Positions 32,448 to 43,614 of a stretch of 64,000 bases of DNA are shown one piece after another; the stretch's first letter is position 1, and the number at the start of each line of letters is the position of its first letter. Below the pieces are notes generated by a model, which made no database searches, was not told the DNA's origin, and was given only the letters and a program-made list of their open reading frames with translations. The position numbers were made by a program, and so were the translations under genes. Source of the stretch: Megaustenia siamemsis (taxonomy: Eukaryota > Mollusca > Gastropoda > Stylommatophora > Ariophantidae); assembly GCA_032433765.1 (NCBI GenBank), contig JAVIAB010000124.1:74325746-74389745 (forward strand), read 5' to 3'.

Positions 32448-32675
32448 AAGTAACAAGCAGCATGCAGTTTGTTATAATGATTTTTTTTTTTCAAACAAAA
32501 TTTAAACTGGCTTGAAAAAGTTTTTTGAGTTGAGTTTTGAAATCATTAAAATGTTCTGTTATAGCTTATATTGTTGCACCATCACATCCAGACATCTGAG
32601 AATTGCAGAGTTTTTTTGTATTACTTTGCCTTAATGTTTTATCATCAGTGGAGTAATTTTATTATTTTATTTCAG
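32160..32675. other. Intron upstream of exon 10, no gene seen
   Basis: Includes an (ATT)n tract at 32418-32445. Confidence 0.45.
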
Positions 32676-32837
32676 GCACTAACAGACCTAGAGACTTGTC
32701 TCAACAGATGGGATGAGTTTGAAGGTAGTTATCAGGAGTTTTCAAACTGGCTGCGAGAGACTGAAGTGCTCCTGCGAGCCGAACTCAAATATAAAGGCAC
32801 CTTAGAAGAAAAGAAACAGTGTTTCGAGGAATTTCAG
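32676..32837 (+). CDS. Spectrin-repeat exon 10 (162 nt)
   Basis: The acceptor is TTATTTCAG and the donor is CAG/GTCAGC, phase 0 to 0, 54 codons. It begins ALTDLETCLNRWDEFEGSYQ, followed by EFSNWLRETEVLLRAELKYK. The helix-A W-x13-W motif is textbook. It is position 1 of module 3. Confidence 0.88.
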
Positions 32838-32914
32838 GTCAGCTGGCATTTCTAATGACAATCTTTATCACAGTTTTATCCAGTATCTTTAAATATTTTA
32901 TTGTTGTCAATCCT

Positions 32915-33215
32915 TAGTTTAGTCAGCTCGTCATCCTCATTGTACATTAGACAAGTCCATAAATGCTCAGATCTCTTCCTATCCATCAACTTGTAGCAAC
33001 TAATGACACCAGTGTTGTGTTGGCTGATAAGTCTTCTTTGGATTCCTGCGCTTCTTTCTGGCACCTCCCATCTTGACATGATATTCGCGCAGTCTGTTTA
33101 TGGTTGCGGATTCAGAGTAATTTTTTATTTGTTTTTTTTTCCCCCTAACATCTCTGAGGGCATTCAGAATGTCAGTACAGTCCATTGCCTTGCCCATGAT
33201 GCCTTGTTTGTTATA
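32915..33215 (-). pseudogene. LINE C relative, 3' fragment
   Basis: The - strand reads QRRLISQHNTGVISCYKLMD, then RKRSEHLWTCLMYNEDDE and DILNALRDVRGKKK, which matches the last 90 residues of LINE C (RRLINQHRTGVVSRW, NALRDVGRAQ) with many changes. The standard terminus AACTCAATAA has diverged to GACGAGCTGACTAAAC. Confidence 0.6.
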
Positions 33216-34070
33216 TAATGATGAGTACAACTCTGCGAGCACTTTGAAACACAAATTATTGCATGACAGAATGGTGCCGGGGGTAGATCCAAAATTGTAC
33301 TTAAAAAAAACAACATTGAAATTACTTGCTAATAATGCATGTTTTCTCATTTTTAGCAAGGAAAAAACTATCTGAATTAATAATGTTGTATATTGTTCAT
33401 AGTTCTATGAAGTTTGACCACTGACAATGCTCATTCAGATTAAGAAACTAACATTTTGAACTAGTCACTGCAGATCTGAATGCTTGTCAGTAAAAAGCCA
33501 AAGTGAGCTACACATTTAATTATGATTGTGACAAAAATACTCAGCAGCAAGAATAAAAAAAATAATAATATTAATAAAACAGGGAGGTAACAATTTATTT
33601 ACAGTCTCAAATGGTAAATCACTGCTGTGTAGTTAATTTTTTTTTAAAAGAGCTAATTCTTTTTGCAAGAATACTGTAAAAATTATGTTAAATGCAACAT
33701 GTTGACATTGTTGCTTCCACTACTAATGAGTCGAAGGCCGTTGTATACAAACTTGACTTTTTGTTGTTTCATAAGAATTGGGTGGGAATATCATATTATC
33801 ACACTCTGCAGGCTAGATACTGGTCCAGTGCTACTATTGCACTCTTTGGCATGGTAGGCCTATTTATTATCTTTCTTGTTGATAGCATGTGTGTTTCATA
33901 TTGAATAATAGGCATCGTTATATTGGTTCATTCCAGTAGGTCCTTCACATCTGCAGTTTTCAACCTTTGTGAGAGTGCTAGGAAGAATAGTTTTAAATTT
34001 GTTATGCAAGTGTTTGGAGATGTTCAAAGCTCTTTCGTATTGTTCGTGTGAAGACCAGGTCTTGAATTTT
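33216..34070. other. Intron, no gene seen
   Basis: AT-rich. A short frame around 33700-33900 has no family character. Confidence 0.4.
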
Positions 34071-34074
34071 GGAG

Positions 34075-34690
34075 TCATCATTGAGTGCCGTCTCCGCAAC
34101 GAAGGTTGGCTACCATGGAGCGCCATTTTGCTCTAACTCTTGCTTTGATGGTGCAGGCTGTCATCGGTTGATTTGTCCATCTTTTGATGTTACTCGTCCA
34201 TGTTAATCTTGGTCTGCCTCTGCCTCTTTTACCTTGTATTTTCCCCTCCAGGATCACTTTCAGTAGGCTGTTGTGTCTTTTAACATGGCCTAAGAATCGC
34301 ATTTGTCTTGTTCTAATTGTGTTCAGAAGTTCTCTTTTCATTTTTAGTTGTTTTAAGACTTTGTCATTTGTTTTCTTTTCCTTCCATCCAATTCTACCTA
34401 TTCTTCTATATATCCACATTTCAAAGGCTTCAATTCTCTGTTCTGTTTTCTTGTCTAATGTCCATGTTTCAGCACCATATAGGAATATTGAGAAGATGTA
34501 ACATTTTGCTATTCTTAGTTTTAGCTCTGGTGTTATTTGTTTTGATGTTAGTATGTCCTTCATGACATTAAAATTACTTTTTGCCATTCCTATTCTTTTG
34601 TTTATTTCAGTTGTACATTTTCCATCACTGGTTATAGTATGTCCAAGGTAGTTATAGTTTTGGAGTAGGCTGGTTAATTTGGCATGTAGA
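34075..34690 (-). mobile_element. LINE G 3' part, open RT tail
   Basis: An open frame of about 169 codons on the - strand covers the RT thumb and C-terminus: LKLRIAKCYIFSIFLYGAET, then KKTEQRIEAFEMWIYRRIGR, MRFLGHVKRHNSLLKVILEG and KIQGKRGRGRPRLTWTSNIK. It ends at GDGTQ, followed by the AATGA-type end. The palm is missing through 5' truncation. Confidence 0.8.
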
Positions 34691-35430
34691 TAAGTTCTTC
34701 ACACTAAGTATCAGAAATTAATACTTTATTCTGTCATTCATTTAAGTTTGTATTTTTTTTAAAAAACTAAAAGACTTCACACAATTTTTTTTTTAATTGT
34801 TGAAAATAAACTTTTGTGAAGAGAACAATACTGATGGTATTTGTATAGTTCACAACGACAACAGTATTTGTATCAAATAGTCAACATAATTAAAATACAC
34901 AATTATTGAAAAAAAACATAATAATAACCACTGAAACTGGAGATTAAAGATAAAAGATGGGCTGTAGGAGCCACCATAGTATAGGAACCACCATAGATGC
35001 TATTGTTAGCATACTAGTGCACTAACATTTTTAATTCACAGACAAATAATAGAGTTGAGAGATCAGATAAAATGAATGATGGATAGCAGCTGGAGTAGAG
35101 TTTTATTGGGGCTGCTGAAAATAAAGTGGAGTTATTTCTATAACTTTCTGTCACTGGGAAAGGAGTATGTGTGAGGTTTTATTTATCATGGGCATATCTT
35201 TCAGGAGAATGTAGCTCACTGCTTTCCCCATGTCTTTCTTACTAGTACTCTCATTGAACAAAGACTGAAACAAAAGCAAGCATTTAACATGATTTTATTA
35301 TTTGTATTTTATTAATAGCACAACTTTCTATTAGATGCAAATGACGGCCAAAACATGTGACATTTCATTTTATCACAATAATTAGAAAATAACATTGTAA
35401 GATATATGAAAGGTAACAACTATAACAAAT
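34691..35430. other. Intron, no gene seen
   Basis: AT-rich with poly-T and poly-A runs. No left end of the neighbouring MITE half-copy was found here. Confidence 0.4.
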
Positions 35431-35434
35431 ATAA

Positions 35435-35832
35435 AGTAGCTACCATCCATACATGAGGCAACAAATATAATTAGCCACCATCAACAGAGGAGGCAGCATA
35501 TATAAAGCAACCACCATCCACACATGAGACAGCAAATATAAAGCAGCCACCATCAACAGATGAGACAGCATGTATAAAGTAACCACCATCAACATATAGG
35601 ACAGCAAATATAAAGTAGCAACTATCAACATATGAGACAGCAAATATAAAGCAACCACCATCCACACATGAGGCAACAAATATAAAGTAGCCAACATCAA
35701 AAGAGGAGACATCATGTATAAAATAGCAACCATCAACATATGAGACAGCAAATATAAAGCAGCCACCATCAACAAAGGAGACATCATGCATAAAATAGCC
35801 ACCATCAACAAAGGAGACAGCAAATATAAAGT
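35435..35832. repeat. 36-bp minisatellite (about 11 units)
   Basis: Unit close to ACCATCAACATATGAGACAGCAAATATAAAGCAGCC. Because 36 is a multiple of three, two long frames stay open on the - strand (repeating LSHMLMVAILYM-like 12-mers). These are by-products, not a protein. Confidence 0.92.
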
Positions 35833-35883
35833 TTTCTTGAAGAATTTCAGGCCATAAATTTAATGTAACTCTTAAAATATTAC

Positions 35884-36033
35884 AGCATCAGATTCTCGTG
35901 TGTCTGCATAGGTAAACACACAACTGTGTAGCAAATGTTCAAAGATAATCTTATTTTTCGAACTTCAAATCTAACAATTAAGTGGTCGTAATTTTTACAA
36001 CAGTGACCCACAGATATGTATCATAATCTAGGG
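35884..36033. mobile_element. TTAA-type MITE family 1, right half
   Basis: GGTAAACACACAACTGTGTAGC, then GATAATCTTATTTTTCGAAC, GTAATTTTTAC and CACAGATATGTATCATAATCTAGGG before TTAA at 36034-36037. Matches the right end of copy 1. The left end is missing. Confidence 0.65.
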
Positions 36034-36037
36034 TTAA

Positions 36038-37513
36038 ATAACTATTCTCTTTTATTGAATTACAACATTTTAATTTTTTAAAATAGAAAGTGAAAACTGC
36101 ATGCAGCTCTAAAACAACAATAAATAAAGTTTCATGCATTCCCTTTTATTCTAGGTATAGTGTTATTCAAGCTTTTCCTTTAATTCACAATCACCTGTGG
36201 GGAAATTTGCTATAAATAAATGGTATTCCATTATATATTTAAGCTAGGACATGTTATTTTTAATGCTATGTACTCTTCTTTCAGTTGTATTTACTATTGA
36301 ATGTATATTTTTTACTCCATGTGAAAATGTAGAAGGTTAAATTTCCAGCCAGTCACTTTCACACTTATGATATAGCTAGTCACCGTCGCTATACTGTTTC
36401 TGAGAGAAAGAGTTCTGAGGAACTGTATACTCGTACTGTGTTAAGAAAATTTAAAAATAATCAACTGGTATCACACTACTATTATTTGAAGCAAAGTTAC
36501 AGTATTAAACTTATACTGAAATCCAAACACAGTCGTCTATCGCTGGATACTGTGGGACTTGCTGAGGAGGGGAGCTGAGTACCTATGGACATGTTCTGAG
36601 TGCAATGATGATGACCCGCAAATAACTCAATATCTCAATCATTGTGATAAATCATATATACAGTGAGCATTACTGATTATAATAATTGGCCCAATTAATG
36701 AAATTTTAATGTTGATGTGCTGTTGTTTTAATTTCATGATATTTTTCATATTGCATCATATTGTTTACATATTTCTTTCTCATGTATAACAGTAAATTTA
36801 AATTAACATAAAATTTAATTGCAGTGTAATAATTTTCAAATAACAATATAGTCGTTTAATTATTCTAATAACACTAACTAATAATTATTTATTTAAAAGT
36901 AGCAATAATTAATAGTCTAATTTGTAATCAAAATATAAGTGTACTTTTTTGTAACTTTATTTGCTTCAAATAATAGTAGGGTGATACCAGTTTATTATTT
37001 GTTAAATCATTACCACACATTTAATTTTGCGTCTGGAACATGCCTGTACAGGGCACACTTTTTAGCTGAAATGACCAAAGACATTGACCTGCATCATGTT
37101 GACGCAGATTAGACCCTCAATATGACGCAATTTAGGCCCTTCTGATGACAAAAATTCAGATGTTTTAATCTTACATTCAGACGCACACACACACACACAC
37201 ACATGCCACTATAAATACAATTATACAATTATTGTTTATATAATGCCACTGGGTGTCTGTTGTTTCAGTTCATCTTGCAAATTTGCTAAATTAACAATGA
37301 TCGCTTATTAACCCAGTGTTGATGACTTTGACTTTAACTTTTACCAACACGCGAGTACAAAGATATGTTTCAACTTCAAATGCAAATTTAATCAATTTGA
37401 AACAATAAAAAAAATTATGACTTTCACTTTTACTCACCAAAATTATTAAATTATATTGTTATACAAACAGACAAAGATTCAAAATGTTAATATGAGAGAT
37501 GAAATGCCATTAA
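36038..37513. other. Intron with a LINE C scrap and a CA tract
   Basis: 36535-36637 is the last 100 bp of LINE C in sense (GGATACTGTGGGACTTGCTG, GATGATGACCCGCAAATAAC, TCAATATC). (CA)n lies at 37181-37203. No exon seen. Confidence 0.5.
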
Positions 37514-37517
37514 TTAA

Positions 37518-38144
37518 CCCTTAATTATGGTACCTACCTGTGGCGAACTTCACTGTATTTTCCGTAGTACTAAATATTACCACTTAATTGTAACATTTAT
37601 AACATTAATTATATCATTAGGAGCACTAAAAATAGCAAGTTCTATTTTCTTTAAACTTTTGACGCACAAATGTGTATTACATTTACACACAGGAGGAACT
37701 TGAATTTTATGTCTCAGGTTGATTTATGATCTGTAATTGAATGAACGCTTGAACTGGACGTGGTACTTTGTCTATTCAGACACCGTAAATTCGTCAGTAT
37801 GTTCAGCTACCTCAAAGTGTTATTCACTGAGTATCCTGAGCCACAAAGAGTTGTTTGATGCCACCGACAACTGAGAAATTTTTTTTTTGGGGGGGGGGGG
37901 GGGGGAATGAAAAACTAGCAATTTGTTTTATTTTGCCGAATTTGTTTCTTATTATATGATTGTATCTCACAAAATGGGAAAAAAATCCTACATAATAGAA
38001 ACAAATTAAACAATCAGGAATCACCCGAAGTAGTAATAAGGAAGGTTCATGAAGGGGGTTAATGTTTGAACACAGCAAACTATAAAATGTGAAAGAATTT
38101 GTGTTTTAATGTGGTAATTTTTATAATGGTATCATAATCTAGGG
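37518..38144. mobile_element. TTAA-type MITE family 1, complete copy (627 bp)
   Basis: Perfect TTAA at 37514-37517 and 38145-38148. Left end CCCTTAATTATGGTACC; right-end complement CCCTAGATTATGATACCATT. It contains a G17 run at 37889-37905 at the same position as the G16 run of the copy at 49775-54501. No transposase. This is the best reference copy in the window. Confidence 0.82.
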
Positions 38145-38148
38145 TTAA

Positions 38149-38396
38149 GCTGATTGTAAGATATTAATATCACTGATGCCATGAGCACAAAAACATATAC
38201 CTGCTCCAGATACAAGTTCAACCAAATTAACACACTCAAACTAAACTAAGGTTGATGTTTTAAAGAGCAAGCATTCAGACGTGGAAACATTATAAATTAG
38301 CAGAAGAGACAAAAAACACAAAAAAAAAGAGTATGCAAAGCATCATTCAGGGACAGATAACTTATGTCATGCTGGCAAACAGCTGTGGAATATATG
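38149..38396. other. Short intron stretch, no gene seen
   Basis: Lies between the MITE and the mariner-like element. Confidence 0.4.
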
Positions 38397-39802
38397 CAGG
38401 GTGTTTTTAAAGTTGCAGTGCAGTGAATATTTCTAATATTCAGTAAATGACGTAATCATCATCTACGTACCACAATTTTGTAAACCACATTTATGAACAA
38501 ACCGCTGCTTCCTTTAAGGTTTTATTTACGTAAAGGACGGGCACTACGCTACTTTCACTGTCTCATTGCTTGAAGGAAATGGTGTTGATGATTGAAAACG
38601 GTATTTCTGGTTGAGCATGTCTTCCGTAATGGCGGTAAATATACGGATGAGGTCATTAGACAATTCGTGAGGAAATTTCCAGACTCACAAGTCCCTCACC
38701 GAAATTCTGTTACAAAATTAATCAAAAAGTTTCGTGAAACCGGTAGTGTGGTAGATGCATACCGATCTGGAAGACCTTCAATTTCACAAGACCAAATTAT
38801 GGAACTCCAAGACAGAATTACAATGAGTCCAAATGCATCTTTAAACCACTTGTCTCAACAGGTGCAAATATCTAAGAGTTCTGTTCACAAGGTTTTAAGA
38901 AATGAACTACACTATCGTCCATACAAATTAACTGAAGTGTCTCAACTCCAAGAAAGAGATTATGAATCCTGTTTAAACTACTGCATGTGGTTTCAGAATT
39001 TTATTTATGAACATGGCGCTGCCATCCTTGACATCACTTTTTTCACTGATGAGGCCTGGTTTCATTTATCCGGTTATGTGAACAGTCAGAACAATCGGCT
39101 GTGGAGCAGTGAAAACCCCCATGAATTTCAACAAGTGCCGCTTTACGATCAAAAAGTCGGAGTGTGGTGCGCTATAAGTCGTATGCGGATAATAGGACCT
39201 ATATTTTTTAATGAAACAATAAATGCAGAATGTTACCGTACTTTAATTATGGAACCGTTCATAGCACACCTTACAGAACGGGAAATTATGGAATCCTGGT
39301 TTCAGCAGGATGGGGTAGCAGCACACACAGCCACAACAACACTCAATTATTTAGAAAGCATATTTGCAAATCGCATTATTTCACGTGGAATCTGGCCTGC
39401 TCGTTCACCAGATCTAACACCCCCAGATTATTATCTGTGGGGGGCATTGAAGGGGAAAGTTTATGAAAATAATCCGCAGACAATTAATGACCTAAAGACT
39501 GAAATAGTAGACAAGATTAAACAAATATCACCAGACATTATTCTGAAGGTTTTCGCAAATATGGAAAGACGAATCACGACATGTCTTGAGGCCCGTGGTA
39601 GACATTTTCAACATATGCTTTAGGCACAACTTTATTGTGTTAATACCAACATTACCCATTATAAGCTCGCCGATAGCAGTCAAGTATATTTGAATAATAC
39701 CATTTATTTTACAATTTGTGTGACGCATTAGTTAACCGCATTTCTGGTGACGTTTTTTCTTTAGAGAGTATAAATTCACTGCACCGTGACTTTAAAAACA
39801 CC

Positions 39803-39805
<3 letters not shown>
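38397..39805 (+). mobile_element. Mariner-like transposon (1409 bp) with 32-bp TIRs
   Basis: The left TIR 38397-38428 (CAGGGTGTTTTTAAAGTTGC...) and right TIR 39774-39805 match at 29 of 32 positions when inverted. The flanks are TATATG on the left and TATATA on the right, consistent with insertion at TA in a (TA)n tract. The single long frame inside is a transposase. The element ends 155 bp before exon 11. Confidence 0.92.
38592..39623 (+). CDS. Mariner/Tc1-superfamily transposase (DUF4817-type N-terminus)
   Basis: Open frame of 343 codons, uninterrupted to TAG. The N-terminal HTH region (VEHVFRNGGKYTDEVIRQF, PHRNSVTKLIKKFRETGSV, then RSGRPSIS) has the DUF4817 look. The second HTH (SLNHLSQQVQISKSSVHKVL) is followed by an RNase H-fold core with TFFTDEAWFHLSGYV (Asp near 153), WFQQDGVAAHTATTT (Asp near 240) and WPARSPDLTPPDYYLWG (Asp near 279). 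The last two lie 39 apart (38 residues between), unlike the 34 of classical mariners. It cuts and pastes DNA at TA. The frame starts at TTG after an in-frame TGA; the nearest ATG (38579) is one frame away, joined by GAAAAC, so a one-base slip may have removed the start. Whether it is still functional is doubtful. Confidence 0.88.
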   Translation: MKTVFLVEHVFRNGGKYTDEVIRQFVRKFPDSQVPHRNSVTKLIKKFRETGSVVDAYRSGRPSISQDQIMELQDRITMSPNASLNHLSQQVQISKSSVHKVLRNELHYRPYKLTEVSQLQERDYESCLNYCMWFQNFIYEHGAAILDITFFTDEAWFHLSGYVNSQNNRLWSSENPHEFQQVPLYDQKVGVWCAISRMRIIGPIFFNETINAECYRTLIMEPFIAHLTEREIMESWFQQDGVAAHTATTTLNYLESIFANRIISRGIWPARSPDLTPPDYYLWGALKGKVYENNPQTINDLKTEIVDKIKQISPDIILKVFANMERRITTCLEARGRHFQHML

Positions 39806-39891
<86 letters not shown>

Positions 39892-39898
39892 TAGCTTG

Positions 39899-39931
<33 letters not shown>
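39806..39931. repeat. (TA)n microsatellite with duplicated TTTAGCTTGAAA
   Basis: Two (TA)n runs are separated by TGTTTAGCTTGAAA; the motif TTTAGCTTGAAA recurs at 39931-39942 just upstream of exon 11. Confidence 0.9.
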
Positions 39932-39935
<4 letters not shown>

Positions 39936-39960
39936 GCTTGAAACATCACTTTGTCAACAG

Positions 39961-40113
39961 TTGCATAAAGAAGATGTCATTTCACACCAGTCGTCATTAG
40001 ACAGAGTCAGTGAAAAGGCACAGGCTCTTCTTAAAATCAATGCAGATGTAAAAACGTCACATGCTATCACTCAATTGACCACCAGATATTTTGGGATCAT
40101 AGCTTTAACAAAA
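39961..40113 (+). CDS. Spectrin-repeat exon 11 (153 nt)
   Basis: The acceptor is TTGTCAACAG and the donor is AAA/GTAAGT, phase 0 to 0, 51 codons. It begins [20 protein letters not shown] and ends [10 protein letters not shown]. It is paralogous to exons 3 and 7. A mariner-like element ends 155 bp upstream and a (TA)n run separates the two. Confidence 0.82.
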
Positions 40114-40539
40114 GTAAGTACAAATATCTTAGGTTAAAAATTTTCGGTGTGATTGTGAGAAGTGTCAGTATTATAAATATGAGTAGATTTGTAGCACTAG
40201 TTACATTATAGACTATATTTTTTTTTACTTATTTTTTAATCTGCTTAAAATAAACTCATTACTTGCACGTTTTAGCCTTTGACAAAGATATTTGTACAAG
40301 AAATATCTAGGCCCACTGAGTAAGTTGATTTAATTTCTAATCAAGGTTATCCATCCTATTGTACATTTATTGTGCAAAGCAACAGTTGAAGTTTTGATAG
40401 GTTTTGTAAAAGAAATTAATTTTATGTGGCTTTCTTTATAAAAAGACATCATAAGTAAGGACTAATTTTAATTGGTGTAAAGATTTAAATCCCAGGAAGG
40501 GAAGATGGAAAACACCATGAAGGAGCAGGCATAATGATG
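40114..40539. other. Intron downstream of exon 11, no gene seen
   Basis: AT-rich. No RT or tandem repeat recognised. Confidence 0.4.
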
Positions 40540-42525
40540 ACAGGCATAGCTGCAAGAAGTTTATTAGGCCCGTTGGGCAGAACACTTCAAAGAAATTCTT
40601 AACCGTCCACTACCACACAGTTTAATAGATTTTTAAGCTGAAACACCAGCAGCAGAATTAGGTGTAAATTTAGATGACTTCACCTTGAGCGAAATAGAAA
40701 CCACCTTAAAGCGTATGGGGAGCCGCGATAACTCAGTGGTTAGTGAACTGGACTACAAAGGACAAGAGGTAGAGTTCGATCCCAACCGACGGCTTCCGGG
40801 TTCACCCAGCCTTTAATGAGTACCTGATTTTTTTCAGGGAAAGTGAAGCGGCACGGGTGTAATACCGACCACATTACCCCAAAAGTCATGTGCCGAAGGT
40901 CTGTAAAATATTTGGTCACTAACACCATATTCCCTTGGCGTGACGGGGGTACTTTACTTTTACTTTTTACTTAAAGCGTATGGCCAATAACAAGGCTGCT
41001 GGAGAGGATAAGTTAACAGCTGAGATACTCAAGGCCATAATTTAATACATCTCCAGAAAATGTTCAACATCATTTGGAAAGCAGAAAAGACGCCTCATAA
41101 ATGGAAAAAAGGAATCATTGTTAAGATTCCAAAAAAGGGCAATCTTAGAGATTGTAACAACTGGAGAGGCGTGACACTTTTGTCAGTTGCCTCAAAGTTA
41201 TTCTGCAAAATCATCCTAAATAAAATAAAGGATTCAATAGATACAGTAATGCGTGAAGAACAGGCTGGGATTAGAAAAAGGAGAAGCTGCCTTGACCACA
41301 TTTTTACTCTACGACTTATATTGGAGGAACACATTGAAAAGCAAAAACCTTTTGTATTTAACTTCATCGACTTCAAAAAACCATTTAATAGTATTCATTG
41401 AGATTCTTTGTGGAAAATTCTGAAGCAATATGGCTTACCATCAAAAATCATAAATATTATTAAAGACATGTATGATGGTTACACATGTGCAGTTCAAACA
41501 GAGGAAGGACTGAGTGAATGTTTCCCAATAGAAACGGGTTAAACAAGGATGTATTTTATCGCCCTTGTTATTTGGAGTTGTTATGGGCTTCATAATGAAG
41601 AAATGTTGCACTGGTAATAAAGGCATCGAATGGATTCAAGGAGACCATTTGGAGGACCTAGACTTTGCTGATGACATAGTTCTTATCAGCAGTCAGATAA
41701 AAACGATACAGGAAAACATAAATGAACTATCATCAATAGCCAGCAAAATTGGGCTTGAGATAAATCATGAAAAGACTAAAGTTATGAAAAGCTTAATTAC
41801 AACAGACGACAAAATATATATGGAAAACAAACCAGTGGAAGAGATCGATCACTTTAGCTATCTTGGAAGTCACATTGATCGAGAAGGCGATACAAGCAAA
41901 GAAATTAGAATCAGAATAGCAAAAACAGCAATGTCTTTCAGAAGCCTTGAAAAGTTGTGGAAATCAAAACTCATCAGCACAAACACAAAATTTAGTCTAT
42001 TCAAATCAAATGTACTATCAACCCTTACGTATGCATGTGAAAGCTGGAAAACAACAAGAGATATAGAAACAAAGTTGAACGCATTAGAAAATAAATGTCT
42101 AAGGAAAATACTTGGTATAGCGTGGAACGAATTAAAAACAAAGGAAATTAGAGATATCGCCAATCAACCACTAATATCTTCAGTAATAAAGAAAAGACGA
42201 TGGTCATATGTTGGACATGTGATGAGAAGAGATAATAACCGAATAGCCAAAGCAAGCCCTCATGTGGGAAACAACAGGTAAGAGAAAAAGAGGAAGACCC
42301 AGAGAGATAATGAGAAGAACATTACTGAGAGAGGCAAAAGCAGCAGGAATCGGCTCCCTCAATGAGATAGAGCTGCTTGCACAGAACAGAGACAAATGGC
42401 GAGATTTGATAAAATATTTTTAAAAGAATTGAAACTTGCTAGAACAAAAATTAAGATAAGAGAAGGAGTATCTTGGTCTACGCCCTATGGGCCGGCAATG
42501 GCTCAAAAAGTCAATAGATAGATAG
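40540..42525 (+). pseudogene. LINE A, longest copy, with nested SINE
   Basis: Starts in the linker before the RT (WAEHFKEILNRPLP-like), then NLDDFTLSEIETTLKRM, and after the SINE NNKAAGEDKLTAEIL, KGIIVKIPKKGNLRDCNNWR and EEQAGIRKRRSCLDHIFTLR. The palm DFADDIVLISSQIKT lies at 41660-41705, followed by the thumb and the GHVMRRDNNRIAK tail. Stops near 41400, a 1-bp deletion near 41538 (lost G of GVKQG) and a frameshift near 42247 break it. 3' end CCCTATGGGCCGGCAATGGC and (ATAG)n at about 42525. Confidence 0.88.
40719..40969 (+). mobile_element. tRNA-derived SINE, copy 3, in LINE A, 14-bp TSD
   Basis: GGAGCCGCGATAACTCAGTG and AGTTCGATCCC, body TTCACCCAGCCTTTAATGAG, end CTTTACTTTTACTTTTTA. CTTAAAGCGTATGG at 40705-40718 and 40970-40983 is a perfect 14-bp TSD, and the flanks rejoin into LINE A coding sequence. 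Confidence 0.95.
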
Positions 42526-42529
42526 AAAG

Positions 42530-43449
42530 ATTTAAATGGTTTATATAATCATAAACTAGATTTTTTTTTAAATACCACGCTTATTGGTCTTTTTCATCAA
42601 TTATTGTGCAAATTAGCAACCAAGAATTATTATTATTATTTTTTTTTTCTGAAAACAACGGCTGTCTAAATGTGTCAAATTCATTAACTTTCATAGTATT
42701 ATCAGCAAGTGTTTTTTTTTTCTGAATGATAAATAAAAACAAATTTATATTTTAAATTGTATATAAGAAAATACAGGATTTATTAAACATATGTTTACAT
42801 GACTTTTTAGGTGTAAATACTGCTGATCATGCTGATTCTGTCAAGCATCACAGCTGGAATATGTTTTTTAAAAATTTCACATGTTCATGTACCCAAAAAA
42901 CTTTACGACAAGAAAATGGTGGGGAAGAAAACCCAATTAAAAATATGTAAGAGAAGGATGTCAGTCCTGGTTGACAGTTCACCTAAGAGGAGGAAATATT
43001 GACACAAAATCCATCATAAGAGACAACTCTGAATACTAATAATTACTGCCTTTCAAAAATGCCTAGAAGAATCAAAGGCTAGTCAAAATCAGACCTGAAT
43101 AAATGTTTATTAAAGATGCATACGGTGAACAGCAAGGTACAGAAACACAAGTGCAACACAATCCATTATTAAGTTTTTAGAAAAGAAGTGATTTAAAATA
43201 AAATTGATAAAAGTTTATAGATCATTTAAATATCTTTATGATTTGATTATTTTTTCTTTAATTTTATCATTTGCTATTATTGCAGTTTGAGTTTATTTTT
43301 GTTAAGCCTGTTGAAATTATATAATTTCACTGCAACCCTTATATTTGGTAAATTTAAAAAAAAAATGAACAAAAATATGCCAGTTTCATGAGTCTCTCTG
43401 AATGTTTGCAGATCTTATATTGTACCTTATAATTTGTGTTGCTGCCCAG
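42530..43449. other. Intron upstream of exon 12, no gene seen
   Basis: AT-rich with long A and T runs. No recognised element. Confidence 0.45.
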
Positions 43450-43614
43450 GATATTACAAGTAATCTGAAAGCATACTACAACTGCCATGAGATGTATAAT
43501 TGCAACCACAGTCTATTTTCTGATTGGCTGAGGGAAACTAGACAGAGACTTAAAATTGTTAATGATGATCGAGGTTCTAAAGAAACTCTGATTAACAGGA
43601 TTGCTGAAGTTGAT
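43450..43614 (+). CDS. Spectrin-repeat exon 12 (165 nt)
   Basis: The acceptor is GCTGCCCAG and the donor is GAT/GTGAGT, phase 0 to 0, 55 codons. It begins DITSNLKAYYNCHEMYNCNH and contains LFSDWLRETRQRLK. It is position 3 of module 3. Confidence 0.85.

Noticed and set aside
35440..35823. 127-codon antisense frame rich in LSHMLMV repeats
   Set aside because: Product of a 36-bp minisatellite; open in more than one frame, no splice or start context.
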